Assembly: GCA_039707655.1 (NCBI GenBank)
Contig: CM077665.1
Span: 308,326,486 to 308,390,485, forward strand
DNA length: 64,000 nt
Source: Elymus sibiricus
Taxonomy: Eukaryota; Streptophyta; Magnoliopsida; Poales; Poaceae
Direction of reading: 5' to 3'
The position numbers and the translations under genes are program-made. How positions within the stretch are numbered: position 1 is the stretch's first letter; every line of letters begins with the position of its first letter. Under the pieces are notes generated by a model, which saw only the letters and a program-made list of their open reading frames with translations, made no database searches and was not told the origin of the DNA. This document shows, in pieces, positions 24,548-35,782 of the stretch.

Positions 24548-25378
24548 TTATCCTAACAGGAAAGGTGGTTTATCAATATAAGCAGTAGGCACAACTGGAT
24601 CAACATTGTAAATAATAGTTTCATCCTTAACTATAACTGGTTCCTCAATCTTTTCTTTAATAGGGGGATGAAATTTGAACCACTTCTCCTTAGGGAGATC
24701 AACGTGAGTAGCAAATGATTCACAAAAAGAAGCTACTATCTCATAGTCAAGTCCATATTTAGTGCTAAAATTCTGAAAAGCATCGGTAACCATAAAAGTT
24801 TTAACACAATCAAACTCAAGTTTTATACCTGACTCCTTACCTTCATCGAATTACCAATCTTCAGAGTTGCGTTTAATTCTTTCCAAGAGATCCCATCTGA
24901 ATTCAATAGTCTTCTTCATAAAAGAACCAGTACAAGAAGTATCGAGCATGGATCGATCATAATGAGAAAGCCGAGCATAAAAAATCTGTATAATAATTTC
25001 TCTTGAGAGATCATGATTGGGGTGTGAATATAACATTGACTTAAGCCTCCCCCAATCTTGAGCGATACTTTCTCCTTAATGAGGCCAAAAATTATACATA
25101 TATATATATATAATTTCGATCACGATGAACTAGATGCATAGGATATAACTTTTGGTGAAATTCCATTTTCAATCGGTTCCAGTTCCATGCTCCAATATCA
25201 TCACATAGCCTATACCATGTCAATGCTTTTCCCCCCAAAGATAAAGGGAAAATGTTCTTCTTAACTTCATCTTCGGGTAAACCTGAAAGCTTAAGCAATC
25301 CAAAATTTCATCCACATATATCAAGTGCATATCAGGATGATTCATTCCATCTCCCGCATAAGGATTAGCTAGTAGTTG
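24548..25378 (-). pseudogene. Z gag remnant
   Basis: Minus-strand fragments in order: LSGLPEDEVKKNIFPLSLGG, KALTWYRLCDDIGAWNW and MEFHQKLYP (about 25300-25140), typical of the retrotransposon gag domain. Then come an AT repeat at 25099-25112, FYARLSHYDRSMLD, and YGLDYEIVASFCESFATHVD with EKWFKFHPPIKE (24780-24650). Several frameshifts and stops separate these blocks. The N-terminal part is cut by the solo LTR at 25379 and continues at 27235. Confidence 0.75.
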
Positions 25379-27234
25379 TGTTGGGGAACGTTGCATGGGA
25401 AACAAAAATTTTCCTACGCACACACAAGATCTATCCATGGTGATGAGCATCTACGAGAGGGAGAGTAAATCTACATACCCTTGTAGATCGCTAAGCGGAA
25501 GCGTTTAAGAAACGCGGTTGATGTAGTCGAACGTCTCCGCGATCCAAATCGCAAGTCGTCCCTCGATCCGATCACGAACTAGTGCCGAACGGACGGCACC
25601 TCCGCGTTCAACACACGTACGGCTTGATGACGCCTTCACCTCCTCGATCCAGCGAGCGATGGTGAAGCAGTGGTTGAGTTCCAGCAGCACGACGGCGTGG
25701 TGATGGTGGTGAGGAACAATCTCTGCAGGGCTTCGCCAAGCGCTACGGAGATTATGACGGAGGAACTAGAGGGTTAGGGTTGCCGCACACGGCTTGGGGA
25801 AATCTTGATGTCTCTCGTGTGCTAGCCCTACCCCTCTATTTATATGTTGAGCCTTGGGGTCTAAACTTGGAGTAAAAGCCTCCTCCAGGTCGGTTTTGCC
25901 CGCACAAGGTCGGTTTGGCCCGCAGGGAAAGAGTCCAACTCGGATCCCTGCCGAACCATGCACAGCCGCACACAAGCGGTAGTACCGCTTCACACAAGCG
26001 GTAGTACCGCTTGGGCGGTAGTACCGCTTCACACAAGCGGTAGTACCGCTCGGGCGGTAGTACCGCTTCACCAAGCGGTAGTACCGCTTACGCGGTAGCA
26101 AAACTACTTTTGCACTTTCCAATACCTCGTGGGCTTTATCCCTTTGGCCCATATAAAGTGTTGCTGTACCCGAACACTTCGGTAAACATCCGGAACCCCT
26201 TCCGGTGAACTCCGGAACTCTTCCGGAGATCAAAACACTATTATCACATATATCAATATTTACCTCCGGACTCTTCCGGAGATCCTCGTCATGTCCGGGA
26301 TCTTATCCGAGACTCCGAACAACTTTCGGTCACCAACATAATAACTCAATAATACTAATCGTCACCAAACGTTAAGTGTGTAGACCCTGCGGGTTCGAGA
26401 ACTATGTAGACATGACCGAGACACCTCTACGGCCAATAACCAATAGCGGGACCTGGATGCCCATATTGGCTCCTACATATTCTACGAAGATCTTTTATCG
26501 GTCGAACCTCTATGTCAAGGATTCAGTTAATCCCGTATGCTATTCCCTTTGTTCTTCGGTATGTTACTTGCCCGAGATTCGATCGTCGGTATCTCTATAC
26601 CTAGTTCAATCTCGTTACCGGCAAGTCTCTTTACTCGTTCCGTAATACAAGATCTCGTGGCTAACACTTTAGTCACATTGCTTGCAAGGCTCATTGTGAT
26701 GTTGTATTACCGAGTGGGCCCTGAGATACCTCTCCGTCATACGGAGTAACAAATCCCAGTCTTGATCCATGCCAACCCAACAGACACCCTCGGAGATACC
26801 TGTAGAGCACCTTTATAGTCACCCAGTTACGTTGCGACGTTTGATACACACAAGGTACTCCTCCGATGTCAGGGAGTTGCATGATCTCATGGTCATAGGA
26901 ACAGATACTTGACATGCAGAAAACAATAGCAATAAACTGACACGATCATATGCTACGTTCGTAGTTTGGGTCTTGTCCATCACATCATTCTCCTAATGAT
27001 GTGATCCCGTTATCAAATGACATCTCATGTCAATGGCTAGGAAACCTTAACCATCTTTTGATCAACGAGCTAGTCAACTAGAGGCTTACTAGGGACACAG
27101 TGTTGTCTATGTACCCACACATGTATTTGAGTTTCCAATCAATACAATTATAGCATGGATAATAAACGATTATCATGAACAAGGAAATATAATAATAACC
27201 AATTTATTATTGCCTCTAGGGCATATTTCCAACA
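25379..27234 (-). mobile_element. Angela/BARE-1-type Copia solo LTR, TSD AGTTG
   Basis: On the minus strand it begins TGTTGGAAATATGCCCTAGA at 27234 and ends CGTTCCCCAACA at 25379. AGTTG occurs directly on both sides (25374-25378 and 27235-27239). It is 1856 bases and homologous throughout to the solo LTR at 13302. Its palindrome array at 25975-26100 has more units of AGCGGTAGTACCGCT than that copy. Confidence 0.92.
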
Positions 27235-27445
27235 AGTTGATCTATCGTACCCGAAGGAATTTCATAACCAATATTTCAGTAGGTGCAGTAGGTTGAGGGG
27301 TAACTATTTGTGTTTCTGGTCGAGGTTAAGATACCCCGAACAAACCCCTCAAAGGATTGTTGTCCATAGTAACAAGTGACAGTATATTTCAGCACGTAAT
27401 ATAAATTTTTCCTTACAAATTTCCACTTACCAAGAGCCCTTCACC

Positions 27446-27462
27446 CCCCGGCAATAGCGCCA
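27446..27462 (-). other. Primer binding site of Z (tRNA-Asp type)
   Basis: The minus strand reads TGGCGCTATTGCCGGGG, two bases different from the tRNA-Asp complement TGGCGCCGTTGCCGGGG. It lies 11 bases inside the LTR end. Confidence 0.75.
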
Positions 27463-27473
27463 AAAAATAGTCT

Positions 27474-28061
27474 TGGTGGCCCACAAGTATAGGGGATCAA
27501 TCATAGTCCTTTCGATAAGTAAGAGTGTCGAACCCAACGAGGAGCAGAAGGAAATAAGCGGTTTTCAGCAAGGTAATTTCTGCAAGCACTGAAATTGTCG
27601 GTAACAAGTAGTTTGATAGCAAGATAATTTGTGACAAGTAACAAGTAACAATAGTAACATGAAGTGCAGCAAGGTAGCCCAACACTTTTTGTAGAAAAGG
27701 ACGGGCGGGAACGGTGTCTGATAATAAGTAAAGCGTTCTCGAGGACACACGAGAATTTCATCTAGTCAATTTCATCATGTTTGTTTGATTCACGTTCGCT
27801 ACTTTGATAATTTGATATGTGGGTGGACCGGTGCTTGGGTACTATTCTTACTTGAACAAGCCTCCCATTTATGATTAACCCCTCTCGGAAGCATCCGCAA
27901 CTACGAAAGTAGAATTAAGATAAAATCTAACCACAACATTAAACATGTGGATCCAAATCAGCCCCTTACAGAATAGTGCATAAACTAGGATTTAAGCTTC
28001 TGTCACTCTAGCAACCCATCATCTAATAACTACTCCAAAATGCATTCCCTTAGGCCCAAAG
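27474..28061 (-). repeat. Partial 5' LTR (R-U5) of element Z
   Basis: The minus strand ends TATACTTGTGGGCCACCA. The sequence (GTGGGTGGACCGGTGCTTGG and surroundings) resembles Sabrina-type LTR 3' regions as I remember them. It is cut off at 28061 by the truncated Angela. It does not match the R-U5 of W or Y. Confidence 0.75.
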
Positions 28062-30440
28062 TGTTGGGTAACGTTGCATGGAAAACAAAAAAATTCTATG
28101 CACACGCAAGGTTTATCCATGGAGATGCATAGCTACGAGAGGGTAGAGCATCTACATACCCTTGTAGATCGCTAAGCGGAAGCGTTTATCAACGCGGTTG
28201 ATGTAATCGTACACCTTCACGATCCATCCCGATCAAGTACCAAACATACGACACCTCCGTGTTCAGCACACGCTCAGCTCGATGACGTCCTCGCCTTCTC
28301 GATCCAGCAAGAGAGAAGTAGTAGATGAGTTCCGGCAGCACGACGGCGTGGTGACGGTGGTGGTGGAACTATCAGCAGGGCTTTGCCAAGAACAACGAAC
28401 ATGGATGGAGGAGGAACTTGAGGGAGAGGGTGCGCTGGCACATGGCTTGGTGAACGTGCTGTCCCCTAGGGGCTAGCCCTGCTCTTCTATTTATATGTTG
28501 AGCCCTGGGGTTGTTTCTTGGAGAAAGAGCCTCCTCAAAGTCGGTTTGGAATGCAAGGAAGAGTCCTTCTCGGTTTCCAGTACCAGACGCCATGGTCCTC
28601 GGTGTCTGGCCCAGACGCCATGGGCCTCGGCGTCTGGCCCAGGGCCAGACACCAGGGTCCCTGGCGTCTAGTCCCTGACCTCCGCAAAACTTCCTTTTGC
28701 ACCGACCTAAAGCCCCGTGGACCTTACCCCTTGCCCCAACCATATCATCCTATATATCAATCTTTACCTCCAGACCGTTTCGGAGCTCCTCGTCATGTCC
28801 ATGATCTTATCCGGGACTCCGAACAACATTCGGTCACCAACATACATAAGTCATATAATACTATATCGTCAACGAACGTTAAGCGTGCGGACCCTACGGG
28901 TTCGAGAATGATGTAGACATGACCGAGACGCTTCTCCGGTCATTAACCAATAGCGGGACCTGGATGCCCATATTGGTTCCTACATATTCTACGAAGATCT
29001 TTCTCGGTCGAACCTTTATGTCAACATACGTAGTTCTGTTTGTCTGTCGGTATCTTACTTGCCCGAGATTCGATCGTTGGTATCTCCATACCTAGTTTAA
29101 TCTCATTACCAGCAAGTCTCTTTACTCGTTCTGTAATACATCATGTTGTAAATAACTGCTTAGTTACTTTGCTTGCAAGCTTCTTGTGATGCTGTATTAC
29201 CTAGAGGGCCCAGAGATACCTCTCCGTCACATGGAGTGACAAATCCCAATCTCGATCCATGCCAACTCAACAGACACCTTCGGAGATACCTGTAGAGCAC
29301 CTTTATGATCACCCAGTTACGTTGTGATGTTTGATAGCGCACAAGGTATTCCTATGGTATCCGGGAGTTGCATGATCTCATAGTCGAAGGAATATGTATT
29401 TGACATTAAGAAAGCAGTACCAATAAACTGAACGATCATATGCTATGCTAACGGATGGGTCTTGTCCATCACATCATTCTCCTAATGATGTGATCTCGTT
29501 ATCAAGTGACAACACATGTCTATGGTTAGGAAACCTTAACCATCTTTTGATAAATGAGCTAGTCTAGTAGAGGCTTATTAGGGACACGGTATTTGTTTAT
29601 GTATCCACACATGTATTTAAATTTCCGGTCAATACAATTATAGCATGAATAATAAACCTTTATCATGATTAAGGAAATATAATAATAACCACTTTATTAT
29701 TGCCTCTAGGGCATATTTCCAACAGTCTCCCACTTGCTCTAGAGTTAATAATCTAGATTACATAGTTATGAATCTAACATCCATGGAGTCTTGGTGCTGA
29801 TCATGTTTTGCCCGCGGAAGAGGTTTAGTCAACGGGTCTGCCACATTCAGATCCGTATGTACTTTGCAAATTTCTATGTCTCCATCCTTGACCTTTTCAC
29901 GAAGAGTTGAAGCGTCTCTTGATGTGTTTGGTTCTCTTGTGAAACCTGGATTCCTTCGCTAAGGCAATTGCTCCAGTGTTGTCACAAAAGATTGTCATTG
30001 GACACGATGCACTGGGTATTACACCCAGGTCGGATATGAACTCCTTCATCTAGACTCGTTCATGCGCTGCCTCCAAAGTAGCTATGTACTCCCCTTCACA
30101 CGTAGATCCCGCCACGACGCTCTGCTTGGAACTGCACCAACTGACAGCTCCACCATTAAATATAAATACGTACCCGGTTTGTGATTTAGAGTCATCCGGA
30201 TCTGAGTCGAAGCTAGCATCGACATAACCCTTTACGACGAGCTCTTCGTCACCTCCATAAATGAGAAACATATCATTGGTCCTTTTCAGGTACTTTAGGA
30301 TATTCTTGATCGCTTTCCAGTGATCCACTCCTGGATTACTTTAGTACCTCCCAGCCAAACTTATGGCAAGGCACACATCAGGTCTGGTACAAAGCATGGC
30401 AAATGACATCCGTCCTGCCGTCCTGGCGGTCTTGGTCTTG
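28062..30440 (-). mobile_element. Angela-type Copia element, 3' part only
   Basis: The 3' LTR is 28062-29724 (minus strand, TGTTGG...ACCCAACA). Next come a polypurine tract (AGAGCAAGTGGGAGAC on the minus strand) and the C-terminal end of the pol gene. The element stops abruptly near 30440 in unrelated GC-rich sequence, so its 5' part is deleted. In this LTR the palindrome array found in the solo LTRs is replaced by a different one at 28590-28680 built from GGCGTCTGGCCCAGACGCC-like units. Confidence 0.85.
29800..30440 (-). pseudogene. Copia pol C-terminus (RNase H)
   Basis: The minus-strand frame reads WKAIKNILKYLKRTND, GYVDASFDSDPDDSKSQTGY, and VSWCSSKQSVVAGSTCEGEY, the Copia RNase H signature with its acidic residues. 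After EAAHERV a TAG interrupts the frame where the family has Trp, and the frame continues MKEFISDLGVIP and CDNTGAIALAKE. It is therefore inactive, by a probable TGG-to-TAG change. The reverse transcriptase core and everything before it are missing. Confidence 0.85.
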
Positions 30441-30815
30441 TAGCACGGGAATGGAAACCTTTGGGTGATTCCTCGGGACCCCGCACCTATGCTTGCCTCC
30501 TTAGCACCAAAGAGGAAACCTGCTGTACTGCGCTTGCTGGTGCCCGCCTGGCCTTCGTCGTCATGGCTTGCGTCACCCGAGCCTCAGGAGGTGGGTGCTT
30601 GCATAGGAATCTCTGCTCCTTAGGAGCTAGCCTGAGAAGGCCGCTCCCTCCGGAGGTCTTGGCGTTGTCCGCCTCGCGAGGCTTGGCCCCTCGCGAGGGT
30701 CTTGTCTTGTTGATGCCGAAGATGGGCTATACCAGGCCGCCGATGGAGCCACGCCGCGGGCCGCGGGTAGGCAGGTCTGGGTACCCTGGTTCCCAAAACG
30801 CCGACACGTTCCTCA
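30441..30815. repeat. GC-rich repeat fragment, probably part of an LTR
   Basis: A sharp change to GC-rich sequence containing CCTCGCGAGGCTTGGCCCCT and a right edge GTTCCCAAAACGCCGACA. It resembles Triticeae LTR sequence but I cannot name the family. The 119-codon frame here has no recognisable protein features. Confidence 0.4.
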
Positions 30816-31535
30816 TTTAAATTAGGCAATGGGCTCTCTATGGAAGACATTGACCAAAGTAGATTGTGCCAAGTAGATCGTATCTTTGTATTTGCATTTT
30901 GAACAAATATTGATGGTCTGTTTTCCTATCATATTAATTACTGCACTGGGTTCAATTTGTGATGTTTGCAAGTCAAATTAATTTTCCTATGGGCAGCAAA
31001 ATGACAAAATATAATGCAATCTAGACTTTTCACTGATCATACCACAGATAAGCTGAAAAGGCAGGCAATGAAAATAACTGGTTGGCTTATTATCTGGAGC
31101 TTATATTCAAAGGGGCTTATTTTCTTAGGATAACTCGAAATAACTGTCCCTAAGAACCCTGGCCAACAACACTGACATAAAAATAACATGTCATGATGAT
31201 TGCAATGGAGTGACCTACCATAGCACACTGTATAGGCTCACCGCTGCCTCTCCTTTTTTGCGATGTTCCACGAAATTGCCACATACATCTTGTACTAAGA
31301 AATCTTGTACTTTTTCAATGCGGCACCCCATATGCAAGTTGACACGGCTAATTTGAGATATCTCTACATGATAATACATTGCATATCCCTTGCGCATATT
31401 TAAACCACCAATTAACGATTGTGTGCGTAGCATAAACTAGCCATGACTCTGTGTACTGGACTAGCAGGCACTCTAAGGGAGCCTAATGTAGTGCACTGGA
31501 ATTCCTACATGCCACCTACGATTTTGTGTAATGTA
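30816..31535. other. Low-copy-looking AT-rich DNA
   Basis: No gene, RNA or mobile element is recognised in this 720-base stretch. Short open frames here lack any protein-like pattern. Confidence 0.4.
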
Positions 31536-31693
31536 CTACATCTGTTCCTAAATATATGTCTTTGTATAGATTCCACTATGGACCACATATAGATGTATAT
31601 AGATACATTTTCGAGTGTAGATTCACTCATTTTGCTCTGTATATAGTCTATAGTGGAATCTCTAGAAAGACTTATATTTAGGAACGGAGGGAG
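31536..31693. mobile_element. Stowaway (Mariner-type) MITE
   Basis: Ends read CTACATCTGTTCCTAAATAT and TATTTAGGAACGGAGGGAG, forming the classic Stowaway inverted repeat. TA lies on each side (31534-31535 and 31694-31695). The interior is itself a near-palindrome (AGATTCCACTATGGAC / GTCTATAGTGGAATCT), so the transcript would fold into one long hairpin. 158 bases, no coding. Confidence 0.9.
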
Positions 31694-31989
31694 TATCATG
31701 TAAGACATCTACATCTCTAGTTTAGCAGCCAGTAGTGGAAATCATTGTCTGCACAAAGGGATTATTGGTCGAAAATCCTAGCAAAGCACGCTGACAGGCA
31801 CACAACAATACAAGAAAGAGATGCACTTACAAGATCATAGCAATGCCTGAGTCCAGGATCTTGGTTGGCCAAGCTGTTAGATCCAGAAGAAACATCATCC
31901 TTGTAGTTCTTGCCAGCTGCATAACATGTAACAGTGACCTGTTAGTATATTTGAAGTACATCAGGCAGGTGATGCTGGACGGGTTTAAA

Positions 31990-32835
31990 GGTGACAAGTA
32001 CCTAGGCTGCGGCGGGTGCTTGGCATCTTGCCAGGCGGTGGGAATCAGTTTAGAAACGTCAAGGGTGATGACGCCGCGCTGGCTGTCGGGGTCCGATAAG
32101 GAGATCTAGAACCGTGGATTAGGGTATTTGTGGAGCTGCTCCAGTAGGGTGGACTACGGTCTGGGCGAAGCGGATCTAAGGCCGTGGACGAGGGCGTCGG
32201 TGAAGCTGCTCCGGTGGTTGGGTTCAGGATGGTGTCAACGATGCGGATCTGCGGCCGTGGACAGGGCATCAGAAGCTGCTCCGGTAGGTTGGACGAGGGT
32301 GCGATGAAGCGGATCTGAGGCCGTGGACTTGGGCATTGGCAAAGCGGCCCCTGTAGGGTTGAGAATGGTATAGGCGAAGCTACTCCGGTAGGGTTGAGGA
32401 TGGTGTCAGCGAAGCGGCTCCAGTAGGGTTAAGGAAGGTGTCGGCGAAGAGGATCAGAGGCCGTCGACGGGGGCGTCGGTGGGGCGGCTCCGGGGGTGTG
32501 GACGAAGCGTCTCCGGTGGGGAGTACGAAGGAGCCGCTGCAGATGCGCTGCGGTTGACTAGAGTACCAGCGAAGTAGATCCGGCGTCGTGGACAAGGCCC
32601 GCACTGAATGGGCTGTGGTACAGTGGTGGATGAGCAGTCTACTTGTTTCTAGGGGAGGTGGGAGGGGTAGATGTGGCCGCAGAAGCAGATCCGGCGAGGT
32701 GGACGACGTTGGCAGTGAATGGGCTTTGGTACACCAGTGGATGAGCAGTCTAGGGTTTCGAGAGGGAAGGTGTAGAAAGGCCGATGAAATACAGACGGCG
32801 TAATGTAAGATGCTCTGGTGTTGTGGAGTAGTCAT
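31990..32835 (-). pseudogene. Decayed exon(s) with internal tandem repeats, related in style to the CACTA ORF1-like 5' exons
   Basis: The minus strand starts with ATG at 32833-32835 (MTTPQHQSILHYAVC), and runs 151 codons to a TAG. The same DNA then continues with repeats of about 75 bases containing ACACCATCCTCAACCCTACC, GGAGCAGCTTC and GTCCACGGCC, ending at a possible donor CAGCCTAG|GTACTTG near 32000. Pro/Ser/Thr-rich wording (SSTPPEPPHRRPRRRP) and the upstream GGGGTTGCTTTGGTAAC resemble the 5' exons and leader of the gene at 3060. The frame is not continuous across the repeats. Element Y inserted about 295 bases upstream of the ATG. Confidence 0.4.
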
Positions 32836-33129
32836 TTTTGCGGGAGGGGGAGAGGAAATGGGGGTGCTGTGTGGTGGGGGAACCAGAAGTTACCAAAGCA
32901 ACCCCGACCTATTATGTAAATGAGGGCCGTATTGTAACTATAGTTCTCCGTGCACCAAGGACAAAAGGGGAATTTCGCATGCTAAAGACTAGGTGGCGGA
33001 AATTTTAGAAGGAAGTGGAAGATTTTGCCGCCCGCGGGATCGTTCGTATCCAGTTTCAACTAATTTTGGACAGTGCTAGCGGGAAGGTCATGCGAGACTG
33101 TGTACAAGGGGCACACGTCAGCAGTTAAT

Positions 33130-34513
33130 TGATACGTCTCCAACATATCTATAATTTTTGATTGTTACATGCTATTAGATTATCTATCTTGGATGTTTTA
33201 TATGCATTTATATGCTATTTTATATTATTTTTGGGACTAACCTATTAACCTAGAGCCAAGTGCCAGTTTCTGTTTTTTCCTTGTTTTTGAGTTTTACAGA
33301 AAAGGAATACCAAACGGAGTCCAAACGAGCTGAAACTTTACGACGAATTTTTATGGACCAAAAGAAGCCCACGGAGTATCGGAGATGGACCAGAGGAGCC
33401 ACGAGGCATCCACAAGGGTGGAGGGCGCCCCCCTAGGGCGTGCCCCCTGCCTTGTCATTGCCTCGTGGACCCCCCTGACTTGTTCCCGACACCAAAAATT
33501 CCTATAAATATAGAAACCCCCAGTAATAAACCTAGATCGGGAGTTCCACCGCCGCAAGCCTCTGTAGCCACGAAAAACCAATCGGGAGCCCGTTCCGGCA
33601 CCCTGCCAGAGAGGGAAACCATCACCGGTGGCCATCTTCATCATCCCGGCGCTCTTTATGATGAGGAGGGAGTAGTTCACCCTCGGGGCTGAGGGTATGT
33701 ACCAGTAGCTATGTGTTTGATCTCTCTCTCTCGTGTTCTTGATTTGGCACGATCTTGATGTATCGCGAGCTTTGTTACTATAGTTGAATCATTTGGTGTT
33801 TCTTCCCCTCTACCTTCTTGTGATGAATTGAGTCTTGCTCTTTGAGGTTTCGTTATGTTGGATTGAGTATTAGGTTTGAGAACACTTGATGTATGTCTTG
33901 CGATGGGATATCTGTGGTGACAATGGGATGTTCTATTGATTCACTTGATGTATGTTTTGGCACTCAACTCACGGATTCCCGAGGTGACATTGGGATAATC
34001 TATGCATAGGGGTTGATGCACGTTTTCGTCCTACCTTCTCCGATAGAAACTTTGGAGTGATTCTTTGTTGCACGTTGAGGGATTGTCATATGATCTAATT
34101 ATGTTATCATTGTTGAGAAAACTTGCACTAGTGAAAGTATGAACCCTAGGCCTTATTTTCAAGCATTGCAATACCGTTTTCACTCACTTTTACTACTAGT
34201 TACCTTGCTGTTTTTATATTTTCAGATTACAAAAACCTATATCTATTATCCATATTACACTTGTATCACCATCTCTTCGCCGAACTAGTGCACCTATACA
34301 ATTTACCATTGTATTGGGTGTGTTGGGGACACAAGAGACTCTTTGTTATTTGGTTATAGGGTTGTTTGAGAGAGACCATCTTCATCCTACGCCTCCCATG
34401 GATTGATAAACCTTAGGTCATCCACTTGAGGGAAATTTGCTACTGTCCTACAAAACTCTACGCTTGGAGGCCCAACACGAGTCTACAAGAAGAAGGTTGC
34501 GTAGTAGACATCA
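33130..34513 (+). repeat. 5' LTR of element Y
   Basis: 1384 bases. TATAAATA core promoter at 33503-33510, and a short (TC)n run near 33721. Upstream of the TATA box it resembles Z's LTR (GGGACTAACCTATTAACCTA and following); downstream it resembles W's LTR (CCTCTGTAGCCACGAAAAAC and following). Confidence 0.92.
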
Positions 34514-34523
34514 AGCTCTTTTC

Positions 34524-34540
34524 TGGCGCCGTTGCCGGGG
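34524..34540 (+). other. Primer binding site of Y (tRNA-Asp)
   Basis: TGGCGCCGTTGCCGGGG, a perfect 17-base complement to the 3' end of plant tRNA-Asp(GUC), 10 bases downstream of the LTR end. Confidence 0.88.
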
Positions 34541-34639
34541 AGGTTAGTGCTTGAAGGTATATCTTTAGATCTTGCAATTGAATCTTTCAGTTTCTTTTTT
34601 TATCACTATTTTAGTCTATAAAAGAAAACTACAAAAAAA

Positions 34640-35326
34640 ATGGAATTGAGGTTGCCTCATATGCTTCATCTTTTTAATGTCTTTCATGAAAATGATGGAA
34701 AGGAAAATTGTGCTCAAGTGCTAGAAGAAGAAGTCAATAAAATGTTTGGCACTAAATATTTGAATGATGAGCATGATTGCAATGTTTTTAGTATGAATTC
34801 TTTGAATATCCATAGTACTAATGATGATTGCACTAGTCATGATAAAAATGTTTCTTATAAGCATGTCAATTTTTGTGGAGTGCATAGAGTTTGCAGTTAC
34901 ATACCAAAAAGGGAAGATAGATTTTGCAAGAGGCATACGTATTTAGAAACTAAATGGTTGCAAGAGAGGCTAGATGTTTGTGCTGAAAAATTTAATTTTT
35001 CTCGCCATCCTTGTGAACTTTGCAATGAACGTGGTCATTTAAATCTCCAATGCAACTTGTTTCATGATCGAATCGTGTCCAAAAATTGTGATGACTTGAT
35101 TTCCCTTGTGCATCATAATGAACTTAGTTTGCTTCTGGGATATGAAGAAATGAAACGTATAACTAAGGGTATTCCAGAATATAATCTTAAGAGAGTTCTT
35201 GATTTTGATCTAGAGGAAATTTATATATATTGTGCGGTAAATTGCATTGAAAATCCTTATATTGCCAATTACTTAAAGACAAGAAAACAAATAGAAGATG
35301 AAGAGAATACTAATGAAGGGGAATAG
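34640..35326 (+). CDS. Retroelement Y first ORF, zinc-knuckle protein
   Basis: 228 codons from ATG at 34640, 100 bases after the primer site, where gag usually starts. The N-terminus MELRLPHMLHLFNVFHENDG is shared with W. Around residues 120-150 lies CELCNERGHLNLQC, a C-x2-C-x4-H-x4-C zinc knuckle of the kind that binds nucleic acid in gag nucleocapsid. Preceding it is a basic stretch with YIPKREDRFCKRHTYLETKW. The C-terminus is acidic (EDEENTNEGE). No standard gag capsid domain was recognised. It may package the non-autonomous RNA or be a derived gag; this is inference. Confidence 0.65.
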   Translation: MELRLPHMLHLFNVFHENDGKENCAQVLEEEVNKMFGTKYLNDEHDCNVFSMNSLNIHSTNDDCTSHDKNVSYKHVNFCGVHRVCSYIPKREDRFCKRHTYLETKWLQERLDVCAEKFNFSRHPCELCNERGHLNLQCNLFHDRIVSKNCDDLISLVHHNELSLLLGYEEMKRITKGIPEYNLKRVLDFDLEEIYIYCAVNCIENPYIANYLKTRKQIEDEENTNEGE

Positions 35327-35422
35327 GTTTCCCAATATCCTCCTATTTTTTCTTATGATGAATCTGGTAACGAGGAGGAGCTTTTTATTCAACCAATCTC
35401 ATCAATAAGGAGCTCCAAAAAG

Positions 35423-35653
35423 TTGATTAAACCCACACATGACATGGAGAAGAAAAAGAAAAGATGGAGAAGCAAAGTTAAAAAGGTATTTCTCCCAAAT
35501 GATGTTGCTCCTATTATTGTTATGCCTCATGAGAGTGAATCAAAAATAAATGTGGATGATGATATTGATTCTTTGCCTTATGGTACTATGTCCGAAGAAA
35601 TTATTGAGGATGATTTCGTTATGCCTATTACTCATTGTGATGATTATGATTAG
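35423..35653 (+). CDS. Short basic-then-acidic ORF of Y, possibly continuous with neighbours
   Basis: 76 codons, lying between the first and last ORFs of Y. The start is Lys/Arg-rich (EKKKKRWRSKVKKVF) and the end acidic (DDIDSLPYGTMSEEIIEDD). Stops at about 35326 and 35651 separate it from its neighbours, which suggests one longer ancestral frame now broken in three. I do not recognise a domain. Confidence 0.4.
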   Translation: MIKPTHDMEKKKKRWRSKVKKVFLPNDVAPIIVMPHESESKINVDDDIDSLPYGTMSEEIIEDDFVMPITHCDDYD

Positions 35654-35782
35654 GAAACTAATGATACTTGTTATAATCTTGAGAATCTTTTTGGCACCAA
35701 CTTAGAAAATTGTGATGATAATAATTGCTATACTATTGGTGCTATCCATATTATTAATGATGATAGTGATTATGCTTATGAT

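Larger units (their letters stand above)
10611..28061 (-). mobile_element. Gypsy LTR retrotransposon Z, truncated and nested
   Basis: A minus-strand element with a partial 3' LTR (10611-11309), gag and pol remnants, a tRNA-Asp primer site and a partial 5' LTR (27474-28061). Three later insertions interrupt it: Angela solo LTR 13302-15144, complete Gypsy element W 16804-24131, and Angela solo LTR 25379-27234. Each is bounded by target duplications, which proves the order. A truncated Angela abuts its 5' LTR at 28062. Pol is also internally deleted after the start of reverse transcriptase. Family resemblance is to the Sabrina/WHAM group, named from memory. Confidence 0.8.

Noticed and set aside
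25766..26233. Frame with KRYYRPSGTTACV repeats
   Set aside because: It is the translation of the palindromic array in the Angela solo LTR.
30461..30820. 119-codon GC-rich frame
   Set aside because: It sits in a probable LTR fragment; composition and lack of any domain argue against a gene.
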